A stretch of 64,000 nucleotides of DNA, taken from positions 11,146,905 through 11,210,904 of the forward strand of contig NC_136019.1 of the NCBI RefSeq assembly GCF_048128805.1. The letters run 5' to 3'. The stretch's first letter is position 1. The number at the start of each line of letters is the position of its first letter. This DNA is from Centroberyx gerrardi (lineage: Eukaryota; Chordata; Actinopteri; Beryciformes; Berycidae). The notes under the pieces were generated by a model. It was given only the letters and a program-made list of their open reading frames with translations, searched no databases and had not been told where the DNA came from. Position numbers and translations under genes: made by a program. Positions 45,319-57,945 of this stretch are shown one piece after another.

Positions 45319-48300
45319 CCTTTCACCCTTCCCCATCTCAGGCATCGGCCTCAGCTTAGGTAGAGGAGGTTTTACGACAGTTCTGCCTCTGGTGTAATGG
45401 GAAAGAGGGGCTATTTCTGTCTTTTTTTTATTGGTTGTGGGGGTTGGGGGGGAGGGGGGTTTATGGTTGATTTTATGGTTGGTTCTCTGACGCGTCCGGG
45501 AAGGAACATGGTGCCATACACACATGTGGGACCTCGCCACATCCAATACGAACACTGAGCTAGAGGCAGATGGATCTTTGAAAACCTGATTTGCCTTGTT
45601 CATTAAACATGTTGTTCTTCATATAACAGTCACATGCGGTGTTCTGCTATAGTGGCATGCTTGCGTTTTGTTTATGCAAATGTATCAGATGTGATTTATG
45701 AGTATGTATATTTGTATTATCCCTTTTTATCAGGACCGGAAAGGGGAAATAAAAATCAGTCAAGAAATGTATGAATATGCATTATCTTCTATTGAAAAAC
45801 AGCTAATTACTTCCACTTAAAGGAAATTTATTTCTATTATTTTCACCCCTGAATCTACCCTTACTTCAGATATTTCCTATACAGTATGTCACACCAAATC
45901 TGTCACCAGAGAATATTGCTAGGCAGAGATGAATGGACAGTTGTTTCTGACTTGGCCTCTAGTATTTTGACCTCTGGTGATGAATCTGTCTCGCCTTGAC
46001 CCGTCACTGCTGCTGCCAAAAACATGACTCTGCTGCCGGATTTTCACAAACAGAGACCCTAAAACCAGAATAGAACAGAGTAGACGTAGCTGTGTGAGTC
46101 AACCTGCCTGGGTGACATTTTGGGGACGGCCCTGTTGATAGAAGCGTATTAGCAAGAGAAAGACTATCTGTTAGTGTCTGTTCTTGTCGACATATTGAGC
46201 AATTTGCTGTACTATTTAGACAATGCCCATTTCTCTCAGATCATAAGGCCTTTATTTAGTGTTCATTATAATAACCCTTCAATTATGCACTGTGCATAAT
46301 CCAAAAGGCAATTTATGTTGCTTAAACAAAGAAGAGCGGGCGGTTCACTCATCATTAGCAATTTTTAATTTCGTCAGACAGATGGAAAGTAGTGAGGGCG
46401 ACAGAGTGCAGAAAACACAGGAGAGGAAGCTTTGGTGGGTTTCGATCCCTGACATTGATCTTATTAGCAATGGAATTAAAGGGGCATTAAGTAATCTATT
46501 ACTTTTATCGACCAGGGAATTGCAGCAACATTGACAAGCCTGTGGCACAGCTTAATTGACATAAATATTAAAGTCACAATTTCACAATAGAGACAAGTAA
46601 GCTAGCTAATTAGAGCAGAGATCCAACAGAAACGTCAAGTGAAGAGGTAATATATCACGATGCAGACTACTGTATTAGAAATACTGTCAAACTACTGTAA
46701 TAAAAAAATAAGAGAGTGCGCACACTCAGTAAACCTTTCTTGGATGAATAAAGGTTAAACAATTGCTTTTCTCTGGGTTTCTCTATATTTTATATTATAT
46801 CTTTAAATTTGCTTATACAGTGCCCTTGGGTATTTGGAAAGGTCCATTTTGAATTCAATTTGTCTTAGCATGTGTCTTTATGTATTCTGCTCTGCCTTCT
46901 TTCTGTTCTGGGCTGTTGTGAGGGATCTCTTAGTGGGGTGATCTGTTGTTTAGCATGTCTTTGACACGGTTTCTCCTGGTCTCCCCGGTGCAGATCATTG
47001 AGGCGGACTACAACGCCACCTGGGTGCACCGGTATGGCGAGCCGATCCCCTCAGGCACCCTCACCTCCCTCTGGTCCCTGTCTGTGGCCATCTTCTCCAT
47101 CGGAGGCATGTTCTCCTCTTTCTGCGTGGGTTTCGTCTCCGAGTGGCTGGGCAGGTAGGTCTGATTGGTAATTGGAATAGAAAGTTCATTTGTTGTTGAT
47201 GTCCTGTTGCATGAACCCAAGCTTGTGAAAACCTTTGAAATCCTTTTGTATGAGCTGCACCAGGCCTCAGCTGATTTACATACTGTACATGTGAAGTAGG
47301 TTCAAATGTGGATCAGCAGCTGTGTCACAGTCATGTCCTCCTTCTCTCACCTTTCCTATCAGGTTGTACAGTTCACTGTCCTATACCCAGTAAAGCAAAA
47401 CAGCACTTCAACTAATCTGTAAAACATTGTACAGCATCAAACTGCATAGGAGTCAAACAAAAATTAACTTTTTTCCTTCTGTATGTCCTTTTCTGAGATA
47501 AAGATTTTCACCTAACAGCAGGATTTATCAATCAATCAAAATTTCTTACTTTAAAATGAAATTAAATGCAATGCGCTGCAATGCGCAGAGCAACTGAAAA
47601 AGTCATAAAAATAGAAGCAGGAGAGAAATTAAGGAAATAAAATAATTAAAGAATTAAAACAAAAGAAAGAAATGGACAAAAGAATGTAAAAGAGTAAAAA
47701 AAATATATATAAAAATGAAAAGCACCAATAACAAACTGTCAGTAAATTATAGTCTAAAATGGTACGTTTCTTGTAAACACTTAATTACGTCAAACGAATT
47801 AGCTGCCCTCAGATTAAAGTTTAGAAGTCTTATGGTAGCAGTTGTATGGAACATGACTGTCTATTAGCGTACATATTGCGAATGTACATATTATACATAC
47901 ACAAACTAGGTATGTTACGTTACCAGCACTTTTCAGCAAAAAGACTTGACAACTGACTCCCCATCCTAAAGCTTTGCCATTTCCCTAAAACTGCTGAAAA
48001 GTAAAGTTTTGACACATTGTGAGAGGAGAGGTGAAGCTCCTTGCTAGCTCACACCTGCTACACCATAGTATACACATTTGTATAGGGCAGGTGTGGAAGT
48101 CCAATATCAGATATGTCAGATATTCATAAGTCATAGCAGACACTACACACAGTCACAGCTGTACATGCATCTGTACCACTGATTTATTCACTTATACACC
48201 AAGGGCAATGCAAACCTACTGTTGGACAGACAGGTATATATACTGTATATCCTCTGTCTGACCTTAATAATAAAACAGCTCCAACCAAACTCTGCAAAAC

Positions 48301-51300
48301 CTCAGTCCATGCTATCTTTGGCTTGGACATTGTAATAAAAAAAAGAACTCTAGATGTCCAATACTCTAAGTCATGACAGATTAGTGTCTCCTTTCTACGT
48401 CTGCAGGGATCCAAAATGGATCCCTGTGTCCAGTCCCAGTCCCAGTCATTCAGGAGGAACTTGGCCCTGGTTGTTCCTCGTCGACCCAGTTTCCCGCTGT
48501 AACCCGAGCCTGGATGCAGACCGGGCCGCAGCCCACAGCTCCCACTGATTGAAAGCGGATCCTAATGGAGCCGGCTGCACTGTGTTTAACTTGGGTGCAG
48601 TCGGGACAAGGTGGTCCTCAAAAGGCAGAGGTCACCGGTGTGGCTGGGAGAGACAGCGGGAGCTTTCAAAGTGCTTTAAATGTGCATCAGCAGAAGCCTG
48701 CAGATTAAAGTTTTGTCATATTGTGAGAGGAGAGGTGCAGCCATAGAGTTCCCCATTAACAGACAATCTTTATGTAGCTTTGCCTTCCTATGGGAAGAGA
48801 GACTGGTGCAGAACATGAAAGAGACAAGCATGAAAGGAGGCTTTACAATTTGTTTTACTAGATGAAGTGTTGGAAGTAATTAATTTTGACTGTGTACTTT
48901 TTTAGTGTAGGTAGTGAGAATCAACCTCCTGCCATTGTTATTGCCAAGCTGTAACTGCGCTACACAGCACTGGAAAGTAACATTTGCAATAAAACAACTT
49001 TTTGGCAGGACTGTTCATGATCACAGTCTAAAAACAGCTTCAAGTAAAATGGAAAGATCCCAACCTTGCCAGCAATAGTCAATCTGGCAAAGTCAAGTGT
49101 TCCAGTATATGGATCTGTCGTCTTTGTGCCTGGTTGAGTGTTGACATTAAGAATTTGATTACCTGCTCCTTCTACGTCTGCTGTGTCACTGAAACATACT
49201 TTCCATAACATTTTCCTTTTTAAACAGAAGGAACAGCTACTGATTGCAGTTAGGAACTAAGCAACTGACTGAAGTCTTCTTTGTTTTTGTGTCACACTGC
49301 CCTCTGGAGGCTAAAAGATAAAAATATGAATGTCTTTTCAGTAGTAAATGATGTGTAGTTCAGGTTGTGCACAGGTCAAGGAAAATTGGAAAGGTTTTAC
49401 ACACATCTAAAATATCCAAAATACATCTATCAGCTTAATTACAAGTGACACGTATATCATTGATCGGTCAGTAAGTCCACTTCCTCAACTGCCACCACAT
49501 ATGTAGCTTTGTATAACGTTCATCCTCTGAATGTTAAAAAGTGTACGTTTACTGTACCATTGAATGTACATTTTTGGGGAAAAAAATCATTACCCGAAAT
49601 GCATCATTCAATATCCGATCTGTAAAAGCACTGTGTCAACCCAAGACTTAAGCTACCAACAGTCTTTATCATTATTTGTTTCAATTTTGTGCTATTCATT
49701 ATTTTGTAAGAATGGGTGTTATTTTTTCAAATGGTTGGTATCTCATCTTGCTCTTCAAATGCTGAGACAACTTCTTTTCATCCTGGCAGAGTTTTAGATC
49801 ATGTTCTTTTCCTGGATGATAAATGACAAGCTTTGTTCCAAAATAAGACATCCATCGTTACAAATGTGACACCTACTCTGATAAAATGATTGCTGGCATG
49901 AAAATAAAATTCATTATTGAATATTACTGAAGTTAATGGCTCCTTCTTGACCCATTCATTTATGAAATAGTCACATTTAGGATAAAATAAAACATCAAGG
50001 ATTCCTGTGAGTAAATTGGGTGTTTTTGAGGATGTAATCATCTGTATTTTCATCATTTGTATTGAACAATGATCATCAGGTGATATGTAATATGTGGATA
50101 TGTTTTGGAACTGAATTATTGCAATGATGCTTGTGTGTGTTTTTCCAGGAGGAAAGCGATGCTCGTAAACAACCTGTTTGCCTTCATTGGTGGAGGGCTG
50201 ATGGGAATGTCCAAGGTCAGTCGCTCCTTCGAAATGATGATCCTCGGACGCTTCGTCATCGGCGCCTACTGTGGTGAGCAGTCCGCTGTTCTTTATCTCT
50301 TTTTTTGTTGCTTTGTTTTCTTCTTTCTTTTCTTTCTTCTTCTTTGTGATCTTTGTTGTTTCTTCAAGCTAAGCAAGTTGATGACAAGTGCAAGACAACA
50401 TACGAGTCAGATCAGTATTTATACTCATGCAGTATATTATTTCAAAATGCATCATTTGTAAAGGATTAAGAGAAATATCCTGGAGCAAGAAACAGACAGG
50501 TTACATGATCCAGTCCCTTACAGGGAGACTGACCTTCTAGCAATCTCTCTTTAATTCTACCATTAAGCACCAGTGGATTCTGGGTATTGTCTTCTTCACT
50601 GTGATTGACAGATAAAATGACACCATCTGATAAGAATTATTTGCAGCTACTGTTTGACCAAGATCTGACCAAGCCATTCTTCAGTCGGTTACCTCCCTTG
50701 TGCCTTAAAGGGACACTCGTCTCTGTGTCTCACCTGACCTGTCCTCTCTCCAGGTTTGGCATCAGGCTTGACGCCCATGTATGTGGGTGAGATTGCTCCC
50801 ACCAGCCTGCGAGGGGCGCTGGGCACTCTGCACCAGCTGGCCATAGTCACTGGCATTCTCATAGCACAGGTATGACCGCACACTGTGGTATCCATGGTGC
50901 AGAAATCATAATGAAAAGGTTGGAAGCCATGTAAAGGGTGAAAATGTATTAAATGCTTGGAAAGTGCAAAACAATAAAGAACAAACAACACAGTGATAGG
51001 CTTCTATACTACACGCAGGTTAAGCAACGCATTTCAAGCTTAGCACTCTTCTCAGGCAGCATATAAACAATGAATACATTTTCACCCTTTTGCATTTAAG
51101 TGGCTTCCCCAGAGAGAGGCTTCTTCATATTTTTTGAATTATCTTTTTATGAAAAGTCTTTTTATCTTCATCTCATGCTGTTATGTGTGTCTTCTCTGGC
51201 TGTGTAGGTCCTCGGTCTGGAGTCGTTACTGGGCAGCGAGGACCTGTGGCCCGTCCTGCTGGGGGTAACTGTTCTGCCCACGGTGCTTCAGATGGCGCTG

Positions 51301-52437
51301 CTGCCCTTCTGCCCCGAGAGCCCCCGATTCCTCTACATCGTCCGCTGCCAGGAGCACCACGCCAAGAGCGGTGAGCACAGGACATCACTTCACTTAACAG
51401 GAATAATTCACACACCAAAATGAAAATTCAGTCATTATCTACTCGCCCTCATGTCACTCGAAACTCCACTGTAGTTCGTACAAACACCAAACACACAGAA
51501 AGTTAGCCCCTCGTAGTTCCATCTCAGCCTTTTCTCAAACTATTAAAGTTAATGGGGCTAGACATCTTTTTACAGATAAAAAAAAAAGCATAAAATGTCC
51601 ATCAAATTTCTCCAAACAGCTCATGCAGCATAATCCAAGTGTTTTGTAGCCAAACGATTGTACTGTGGGTCCAAAAGAACAATATTTACCTCATTATCTC
51701 CCATATGTTCTTCACTGATAATGTGCACCCTGCCATCTGGCGTTAGACTCTGCTTCCTACTGTAGGTTTGGCTACAAAACACTTGATTATGCTGCACAAG
51801 CTGTTTGGAGAAATTTGTTGGACATTTTGTGTGTTTTTTGGAGCTGTAAAAAGATAACTTTTAACTGTTAACTTCAATAGTTTAAAGCCTGAGATGGAAC
51901 TATGGGGGCTTTCACCAAACACACTTTCTGTGTGTCCTATGAACATCAGTGGAGTTTCGACTGACGGGGGTAAGTAGACAATGACTGAATTTTCATTTTG
52001 GAGTGAACTATTCCTTTAACCCAAGTCCCAGCCCTAAACCAGCCCCTTGAAGGAATGAGTACCAACCAAAATGACCTCACTTTGCAAAAATGCCCTCACT
52101 CCGAAGGTCCAAAACTCAAAGTGATTGCCACGAGAATAGAAATATCAGAACACACACATCTCAACTCTCTCTCCTTCCATCCCTCGCTTGTCCAGGCCTG
52201 CGGCGGCTGACAGGCAGGCAGGAGGTGGGGGACATGCTGGCGGAGATGAAGGAGGAGAAGAGAAGGATGGACATGGAGAGGAAGGTGTCCATCGCGGAGC
52301 TCTTCCGCTCTCCGCTCTACCGCCAGCCCATCATCATCGCCATCATGCTGCAGCTCTCCCAGCAGCTGTCCGGGATCAACGCTGTGAGTCAGCGGTTCCT
52401 TTACACTCGTTTAGACATGGTGACACCCCTCCTCACA

Positions 52438-52483
<46 letters not shown>

Positions 52484-55400
52484 CACAGCTGGGAAAATGA
52501 CCCCACAGCTAGGAAAATGTGAATACAATGAAAATTCATCATCTAGCCTTATTGCTGAAAAAAAAACCTATATTGTTCATATATCCTCATACAAATAGCC
52601 AAATAAGATCAATTCTTAAGCTGCAACACCTATTTGAACTAATCCTGGAATTGGATCAGAGTGTGTTTATTTTATATACGTTTCTTTCTTTCATTGTTAC
52701 TTTCTTTTCTTTCTTTCTTTCTTTCTTCATTACTTTGTTTTCTTCTTTTTTTCTTTCATTATGTATGTATGTATTTGACAGATATAAAAGCACATATCAC
52801 GTATGCATGAGAAGAAAAAAAAGAAAAAAGTGTGTTAGTGTGTGTGTGTGATCTGAAATATGTATGCATATTTTTGCATCATTGCATGAGCATGTCCAAT
52901 GATGTTCCAGTGTTTGAAATGAATCTAGAAAGTCTCAAAATCTTTCAAAAATGTGAATCAGTGCAGTGTAATTCTAGTATAATACTAATCCGCTCTCACT
53001 CCTCTGACCAGATATTCTACTACTCCACCAGTATCTTCATGAAGGCGGGAGTCCAGAGTCCAGTCTATGCCACCATCGGAGCCGGTGTAGTAAACTGCGC
53101 CTTCACTGTCGTCTCGGTCAGTAATCAAACCGACCGCCATCGTGCCTCGAAAGCTTTGTGGCTACAGTTTACACATCTGGGATTTTTGATGTGCTCCATT
53201 TTTACAAAAGAACTTCAATTCTCAAGAGGGTTCAGTCTTTTGTATATTGCATGCTAGAGTGTACAGCACTGTTTTATACCCATGTCTGCCTCTATTACTG
53301 TTTAACATAGTTATCAAAGAGCAAACAAGATAACGGGGGATATCGGTCGCCCTTTCCGGGTCGCCCACCTCTCGAATAGTTCTGCGTCCAAACAGGCCGA
53401 GTTTGGTTTGTCAGGTCGAGATGTTTCAATGTCACTGATTGGGTCAAGATGGTACGAAGCTTCACCCTTGGATTTATAATTATAATAATAATAATAATAA
53501 ACTTTATTTATATAGCACCTTTCAAAACACGGTTACAAAGTGCTTTACAATAAAAACAGAACACATTAGAAGCACAGAGAGATTAGAATGAACTAAAAGC
53601 CATAAAAATAGACACATTATAAACACAAAGGGAGTAAAAACACTAAATTAAAAAATTAAAATAATAGACATGAAATTAAAAACAAATAAAAATCAAGTAC
53701 AATAAGGAGGCAGCTCAGGTAAAATCAGGAAATGCTTTCTGATAAAAGTACGTTTTAAGAAGAGACTTGAAAGAAGACACTGACTTGGACAGCCTTATTT
53801 CCTCGGGCAGGTCGTCCCAGAGCCTCGGGGCCCCCATGGCAAAGGCTCTGTCCCCTTTAGTTTTCAGCCTGGACACTGGAAGGGACAGAAGACCTCTGCC
53901 CGAGGATCTCAAACTACGCAAAGGTTCATAAGGGATTAAAAGGTCTAAAATATAATCTGGAGCCAGGTCATGAAGAGCCTTAAAGGTAATCAATAAGATC
54001 TTAAAATCAATCCTAAAACAAACAGGGAGCCAATGTAAAGAGGCTAAAACAGGTGTGATGTGATCGTGCCTCTTAGTTCTGGTTAGAAGCCTGGCAGCTG
54101 AGTTCTGTACAGTCTGTAGTCGTTGCAAAGTTTTTTGATTAAGACAGGAGAAAAGGCTGTTGCAGTAATCAAGGCGCGAGGAGATAAAAGCATGTACAAC
54201 AGTTTCTGCATCTCTAAAATTTAAAATAGATCTTATTTTTGCAATATTTCTGAGGTGATAAAAACATGATTGGACAAGCTTTGTGATGTATTGCTCAAAG
54301 CATAAATTACTATCAAACAGGACACCATGATTTCTTGCAACAGGCTTGATATGTTGTGACAGGTAACCAGTCGATGGAAGTATTTGTTTTGTGATATGCT
54401 TGGACCGAATGACAAGGATTTCTGTTTTATTAGAATTGAGCTGAAGAAAATTTATCGACATCCAGTTTTTTATATCACTCAGGCAATCCTGTAGTGAACT
54501 CAGCATACTGAGGTCAGTGGGCTTAACAGGGAGGTACAACTGTGTGTCATCCGTATAACAATGAAAAGAAATACCATGTCTATGGATGACATCACCCAAG
54601 GGGAGCATATATAGGGAGAACAAAATTGGTCCTAGAATTGACCCTTGAGGCACACCATACTTGATATGGGAAAAAGACGACAAGAAGTTGTTAACAGAGA
54701 CACAAAACTTCCTATTAGACAAATAAGATGATAACCAGTCTAATGCAGTACCAGATATGCCCACCCAGTGCCTCAGTCTATCTAAAAGAATGCCATGATC
54801 AATTGTATTGAAAGCTGCACTTAAGTCAAGCAGCACAAGAATTGAACACATGCCTGCGTCAGCATTCATTAAAAGGTCGTTAGTGACTTTTAGAAGGGCT
54901 GTCTCAGTGCTATGATACTGACGGAAACCTGGTTGAAACTTTTCAAAGATACTATTATTTTCCACAGCAGCAAGAAGCTGCTTTGAAACAATTTGTTCAA
55001 GAATCTTAGAAATAAATGGCATCTTAGAAATCGGGCGATAATTATCTAGGAGAGTAGGATCAAGCCCAGGTTTTTTCAGGACTGGTTGGACACAAGCAGT
55101 TTTAAAATAATCTGGGACACAACCGGTAGACAGCGAGCTGTTCAAAATAGAAAGCAAATGGGGCCCAATACATTCCATTATTTCAAATAAAAACTTTATC
55201 AACATGGCAAGGAGGGATTGCTGTTCTTCAGACTGAATATGAAAATGTCATGATGCAATTCTATTTCAGTACACCCCCAATTGAACTTTTAACAGCTTGT
55301 GTGTCCACTTTGTAAATGTGCTATGTCATCAAAACAGAGCAGTTTTCTCACTTTAACCCAGAGTCATTCACACTGAAATGGGAAGCATAAATCTTGGCTC

Positions 55401-56665
55401 CCATTGGACACTGTGGGTGCTGACCTACTGTATCTGTAACCCTGTTGTTGTCCAATCAACAGCTCTTCCTGGTAGAGAGGACGGGCCGGCGGACGCTCCA
55501 CATGCTGGGACTGGGCGGGATGTGCATCTGCGCCATTGTCATGACAGGGGCTCTCGCCTTATTGGTCAGTCTCCCAAAGGATATCAAACGTCCTGTACTG
55601 TTATGGAATTAGAGAACAATTGCACATAGAGCACAACATATCAGAAGTCCATATGAGCTTTCCTGTCAGCATGAAAAACAACTGAGACTGATTCCCTCTC
55701 TTCTCCCCCATGGCAGGACAGTGTGCCTTGGATGAGCTACATTAGCATGCTGGCCATCTTTGGGTTCGTGGCCTTCTTCGAGGTGGGTCCAGGCCCCATC
55801 CCCTGGTTCTTTGTGGCTGAGCTCTTCTCTCAGGGTCCAAGGCCAGCTGCCATGGCTGTGGCCGGCTGCTCCAACTGGACTGCCAACTTCATCATCGGCA
55901 TGGGCTTCCAATATGTCGCTGTGAGTCATTTTTACCTACAGCAGATGTGGCACATTTGTACATTGTGGCAGCAGGCAGAGGACGAACAAGAGTCCGCACA
56001 ACAATGAAAGTAATCCACTGCTCACTGGTTTGATTGAAGTCTGGTGGTGAAACACAATGGTTCCAATTTATTTGGTTGCTACTGTATAGATACACTGCAA
56101 ATATTTCAAAATATGGAGTACCTTCATGATTGTGTGGACAATTCTGTCACTTCTTCCCATCATGCAACTGTAGCTCTAAAGGAAAGGATAGAGAAGAGCA
56201 CACAGCCAAGTAGAGGTGTTGGAAAAAATGGAATCCGTAAAAAGTAAAGTGTAGCTGCACACTCTGATTGTGTTTTATTTAGGACACAAACGTTTCAGCA
56301 AGAAGCCTTCATCAGGGTGACAGATTAGGACTGTAGCTCTAGCAATTTCTGATAATATTACGAATGTGGCTCTAGTAATATCTGATAACCTTCTTCATGT
56401 GTCACGGTTAATTTGTGATCTTCCTCCCATCCCTCCGCAGCACCTGTGCGGGCCTTACGTCTTCCTGATCTTCGCAGCACTCCTCCTCTTCTTCCTCATC
56501 TTCACATTCTTCCGGGTGCCGGAGACACGGGGCAAGACCTTCGACCAGATTGCAGCCAACTTCCAGCAGCACTCGCCGGGGGGAATGATGGACATGGACC
56601 TGGACCTGGACCTGGGCAAGCCCAGCACCGAGCTGGACTACCTGGGGGAGGAGAGCCTCAACTGA
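41132..56665 (+). CDS. slc2a4: Glucose transporter GLUT4 (solute carrier family 2 member 4)
   Basis: GLUT4 is a twelve-helix facilitative glucose carrier that insulin moves to the surface of muscle and fat cells. Eleven exons: 41132-41164, 44363-44458, 46994-47154, 50149-50273, 50754-50869, 51208-51370, 52196-52383, 53012-53116, 55463-55564, 55717-55920 and 56441-56665. They join in phase into 505 residues. Family motifs are intact: [77 protein letters not shown] and [11 protein letters not shown]. The start MPAGFQQLG carries the FQQ(I/L) trafficking signal and the end PSTELDYLG the TELEY motif; both mark GLUT4 rather than GLUT1. The dileucine before that end is missing, with [12 protein letters not shown] in its place. 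Intron 1 is 3.2 kb and holds a local duplication; later introns hold a MITE and a LINE. Confidence 0.96.
42644..42900 (+). repeat. Direct repeat copy 1 in slc2a4 intron 1
   Basis: About 255 bp, from attgtctcttattagg through the GT tract to ctctatatttgtttgtg, recur almost unchanged at 44055-44336. Confidence 0.9.
43122..43162 (+). repeat. (CA)n microsatellite in slc2a4 intron 1
   Basis: An AC run about 1.2 kb upstream of the GT tract that borders exon 2 (44323-44354), to which it is complementary. Confidence 0.9.
44055..44336 (+). repeat. Direct repeat copy 2 in slc2a4 intron 1, next to exon 2
   Basis: A near-identical second copy of 42644-42900, about 1.41 kb downstream. Differences are mainly in the GT tract length and a few small indels. 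It runs to within about 30 bp of the acceptor of exon 44363-44458. Confidence 0.9.
44323..44354 (+). repeat. (GT)n tract at the 3' splice site of slc2a4 exon 2
   Basis: A GT run ends eight bases before the acceptor of exon 2 (gtggaccccag), giving a poor pyrimidine tract. Confidence 0.85.
45073..45118 (+). repeat. (TG)n microsatellite
   Basis: A pure TG run in slc2a4 intron 2. Confidence 0.9.
45246..45316 (+). repeat. (CT)n(AC)n compound microsatellite
   Basis: A CT run passes directly into an AC run in slc2a4 intron 2. The AC part is complementary to the TG run about 170 bp upstream. Confidence 0.9.
51394..52019. mobile_element. TTAA-flanked fold-back MITE, about 620 bp
   Basis: The ends are long inverted repeats: TTAAcAGGAATAaTTCAC... 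and ...GTGAAcTATTCCTTTAA. Further inside, aaaatgaaaattcagtcatt is mirrored by aatgactgaattttcatttt, and most of the two halves can pair. TTAA at both ends is the target site of piggyBac and Kolobok-type transposons. No transposase frame is present. It begins 24 bp after the donor of slc2a4 exon 51208-51370. Confidence 0.82.
52434..52480 (+). repeat. (CA)n microsatellite
   Basis: A CA run about 50 bp after the donor of slc2a4 exon 52196-52383. Confidence 0.9.
52680..52760 (+). repeat. (TTTC)n-rich tract
   Basis: A pyrimidine-rich stretch with repeated ttct and tttc units in the same slc2a4 intron. Confidence 0.8.
53470..55240 (-). mobile_element. 5'-truncated LINE (L2/Rex1-like) with open reverse-transcriptase frame
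   Basis: The minus strand holds a 496-codon open frame (55205-53715) with non-LTR reverse-transcriptase motifs: [37 protein letters not shown] and [13 protein letters not shown]-terminal region follows, of the kind seen in L2/Rex1/CR1-type LINEs ([26 protein letters not shown]). The endonuclease domain is missing, so the copy is 5'-truncated, as most LINEs are. The 3' end (ggtgctatataaataaagttt followed by an ATT run) lies near 53480. Two positions differ from the common consensus: YTDD for YADD, and AFN for AFD. The open frame suggests a young insertion. It lies antisense in the slc2a4 intron between exons 53012-53116 and 55463-55564. Confidence 0.92.
56230..56320. repeat. Short dispersed-repeat fragment
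   Basis: The words aaacgtttcagcaagaagccttcatcaggg recall a repeat motif common in fish genomes. A weaker relative lies near 15040 (ctgatgaaggtcctagtacagaaatg). The family is unassigned. Confidence 0.35.
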
Positions 56666-57945
56666 GGGTCCCGGCCTGAAGGAGGGGGAGGAGGCTGGGA
56701 GAGAGAGAGATGGAACTGGGTACAGCTTGGGGTGAACTGTATATTTGAGCCTGAGTCCAAACTGAAGCCTTCTGCTCTTTTATTTTCTGTGACATGTATA
56801 CTGAGGTCAACTGTTAATATATTCACATAGATAGGGGTGCCAAAGCAGAGTCTGAGGGGCACAAGAATTTAGGTGGAGGATTGTTACGGAATCAGGTCTT
56901 TACTGGTACCATGGCAACAAGAGGGAGAGTTATGTATTAGGCTGTGACAAAGAAACATTTATGGAGTAAGAGTTGACGGATATAGTTTCAAAGAGTGAGC
57001 TGTGCATGGTCACACAAGCTTTGCACCGACAAACTTGAATAAGAAAGGGGTGTCTGGACTATTGAGGCATTAACCGCCAAGGTGAACATGTGGAATAGAT
57101 GGTAGAGTTTTATTCCGTGGTGAAGCACACAGATGTAGTATTGCCAGACGGAGGTGGAGAGACTTTGGAATTCCTGCACTTTATCTACAAAGACGTCCAA
57201 AGTTTTCAAAGATGGGAGGTAAAACAGTAGGAAAATAGCCATGGAGTTGACCACGCTCGCCTGTTTTTATCAAGCTGGGCGAGTGCCATCAACTGAAGTA
57301 TTTTTCTGATCATGTTCATGAGAAACTCATTGCACAGCCTGCAGAAATGCTAATTTGATGAGGGCAAATCATGTATTTTAGTATTTAATGTATATAGTGT
57401 GCTGCTTTGACTGAAAATATACAACGGTGTGAGGGTCAAAAAGTTTCAATTCTTTACCTACTCCAGTAGGTCTTTGGTTTCATGGGCAAATGCCCAATGT
57501 ACTAGAGCAAGATCTCTAATTGCAAGAGTAGATCTTCTCGTAGAAGAATTTTGTATTGCACAAGCCTTTAGTTTGTGTACTTTTCTGGCATCTGTCTCAT
57601 ACATGTGTGCCGTTTGCTGTCCATTCTTTACTAGTGTGTATCACTACCTTCTGAAGATTTGTATTGAGATTGTTCAAAGAGGACCTGTAATTTGTATAAA
57701 GAGTGAATACTGATGCAGTGGTCATGATGTGACAAATACTGTTGTTGAAATACAGCAAAAGCCTGGAGAGGCTCTGCTAATCTGTGTCAAGATTTTTTAA
57801 CTGGTACTGCACGTGGGGTTTTGTACATTGTTCAATATTCTGAAGTCAACATGCAAGTACAAATACAGTCCAAAGCTTTTTTGCTGTAAGGCTGCACCCT
57901 TGTCACGGTCATGGAGAAATAAGGAGAGAAGCCTGTTAGTTGCAA
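56666..57945 (+). other. slc2a4: slc2a4 3' untranslated region
   Basis: Non-coding sequence between the slc2a4 stop and the tail-to-tail ybx2 gene. I did not find a clear AATAAA on the + strand, so the transcript end is not fixed. The two genes probably end within a few hundred bases of each other. Confidence 0.5.
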
